From assembly GCF_005871085.1 (NCBI RefSeq), contig NZ_VAUP01000022.1:372001-436000 (forward strand): a DNA stretch of 64,000 nucleotides, read 5' to 3'. The DNA comes from Xanthobacter autotrophicus (GTDB taxonomy: Bacteria; Pseudomonadota; Alphaproteobacteria; Rhizobiales; Xanthobacteraceae). A program made the position numbers and the translations under genes. The notes under the pieces were generated by a model that was not told the origin of the DNA, searched no databases, and worked only from the letters and a program-made list of their open reading frames with translations. Of this stretch, positions 63,558 to 64,000 are shown one piece after another (within the stretch, counting starts at the first letter, position 1; the number at the start of each line of letters is the position of its first letter).

Positions 63558-63779
63558 ATGATGAACGCGCTTGAACTGACGGCCTTCGGCCTTTTCGGCA
63601 TTGTGCTCTCGCTCGCGGTTACCGGCCTGAACGCACAGAAGCCTTACATGTCGGTTGCCGGCGGCATGGGCATTCCGGTGGAAGACGTTTTGCTGCAGCC
63701 GTCGGAGTCGCGTCTCGCTTCGGTTCGCACCGCTGCGACCAGCGCTGTCGAGGTGACTGTCTCTCCCCGCCACAACTGA
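63558..63779 (+). CDS. Small membrane-anchored hypothetical protein
   Basis: The product is 73 residues with GGAGAG before the ATG at 63558; the frame is open to 63405, but the upstream part lacks a ribosome binding site. One hydrophobic helix (about 6-24, LTAFGLFGIVLSLAVTGL) is followed by a short polar tail. I do not recognise the family. Confidence 0.6.
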   Translation: MMNALELTAFGLFGIVLSLAVTGLNAQKPYMSVAGGMGIPVEDVLLQPSESRLASVRTAATSAVEVTVSPRHN

Positions 63780-63814
63780 TCGGAAAAGCCCGGACCGCGG
63801 ACATGCCGGTGCGG

Positions 63815-63844
63815 ACAGAAAGAAGGGAGCGGCAAGCCGCTCCC
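63815..63844 (-). terminator. Terminator of the gene at the right edge
   Basis: GGGAGCGGC-AA-GCCGCTCCC (63825-63844) is a 9-bp stem. On the minus strand it is followed by TTCTTTCTG, so it probably ends the minus-strand gene whose stop is at 63928. Confidence 0.6.
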
Positions 63845-63927
63845 TCAAGGTAGGCCCGGGGTAGGAGGGCCAAAGCGAAGTCCGAGGTCGTGGCCGGGCT
63901 TCCCCGCCCCCGTCCGTCGGGCAATCT

Positions 63928-64000
63928 TCAGCTGACGACCTTGGCGCTGGGGACCTCCACGTCCTCCTTCGCCACCGCCCCCAACACGAAGCGAGCACGC
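63928..64000 (-). CDS. C-terminal fragment of an unidentified protein
   Basis: The minus strand encodes RARFVLGAVAKEDVEVPSAK then VVS and a TGA stop at 63928-63930; the rest lies beyond the window. A terminator-like hairpin follows. Too little is present to name it. Confidence 0.6.
   Translation of the reverse strand, partial: RARFVLGAVAKEDVEVPSAKVVS

Overview
The window is GC-rich, densely packed bacterial DNA. Its gene content points to an alphaproteobacterium of the order Hyphomicrobiales (Rhizobiales), most like Xanthobacteraceae: a complete very-long-chain fatty acid (VLCFA) lipid A cluster (acpXL to lpxXL), a CIO-type quinol oxidase, an OFA-family carboxylate transporter, many MarR regulators, and a zwf-pgl-pgi block. 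This assignment is inference from gene content; no rRNA, tRNA, phage, CRISPR array or insertion sequence was seen.

Layout. (1) 1-3.9 kb: 3' part of a secreted multicopper oxidase (minus strand), thioredoxin 2, a PAS-GGDEF diguanylate cyclase, then a 40-bp tandem repeat. (2) 3.9-16.2 kb: an aromatic catabolism island. A MarR gene diverges from hmgA-fahA-maiA, which takes homogentisate to fumarate and acetoacetate. Next come a CPA2 K+/H+ antiporter, an MhpA-like FAD hydroxylase with DUF2783 and VOC partners, and two more MarR regulators. An atypical metallo-beta-lactamase-fold protein and an orphan periplasmic binding protein end the island. (3) 16.3-21.9 kb: a MarR-MFS pair with matching operators, a GlxA-type regulator, an SDR, and an OFA transporter behind a sigma-54-type promoter. 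(4) 22.4-25.8 kb: an NtrC-type regulator and its sensor kinase, whose ATP-binding domain lacks the G1 box. (5) 25.8-31.6 kb: a three-gene molybdenum hydroxylase operon diverging from an AraC regulator. (6) 32.1-39.1 kb: an HxlR regulator diverging from isochorismatase, chloroperoxidase-like hydrolase, XapX, amidohydrolase, DoxX and MFS genes. (7) 39.3-42.4 kb: an ABC ATPase and fused double permease with no binding protein. (8) 43.2-49.5 kb: cioAB, rnhB, a zinc metallopeptidase and aidB. (9) 49.8-56.3 kb: the VLCFA lipid A cluster. (10) 56.4-64 kb: purEK, a hypothetical gene, rpsU, zwf-pgl-pgi, a small membrane protein and a gene fragment at the edge.

The regulatory DNA gives the clearest new observations. 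Paired operator-like repeats flank three of the MarR genes. A -24/-12 promoter plus a palindrome precedes the OFA transporter, just upstream of a sigma-54 activator pair. The hmgA ribosome binding site is tandemly duplicated. A dispersed inverted repeat occurs at three intergenic loci, one carrying a two-hairpin insertion and another lying inside the VLCFA operon. The most striking protein anomaly is the kinase with no room for a G1 box.
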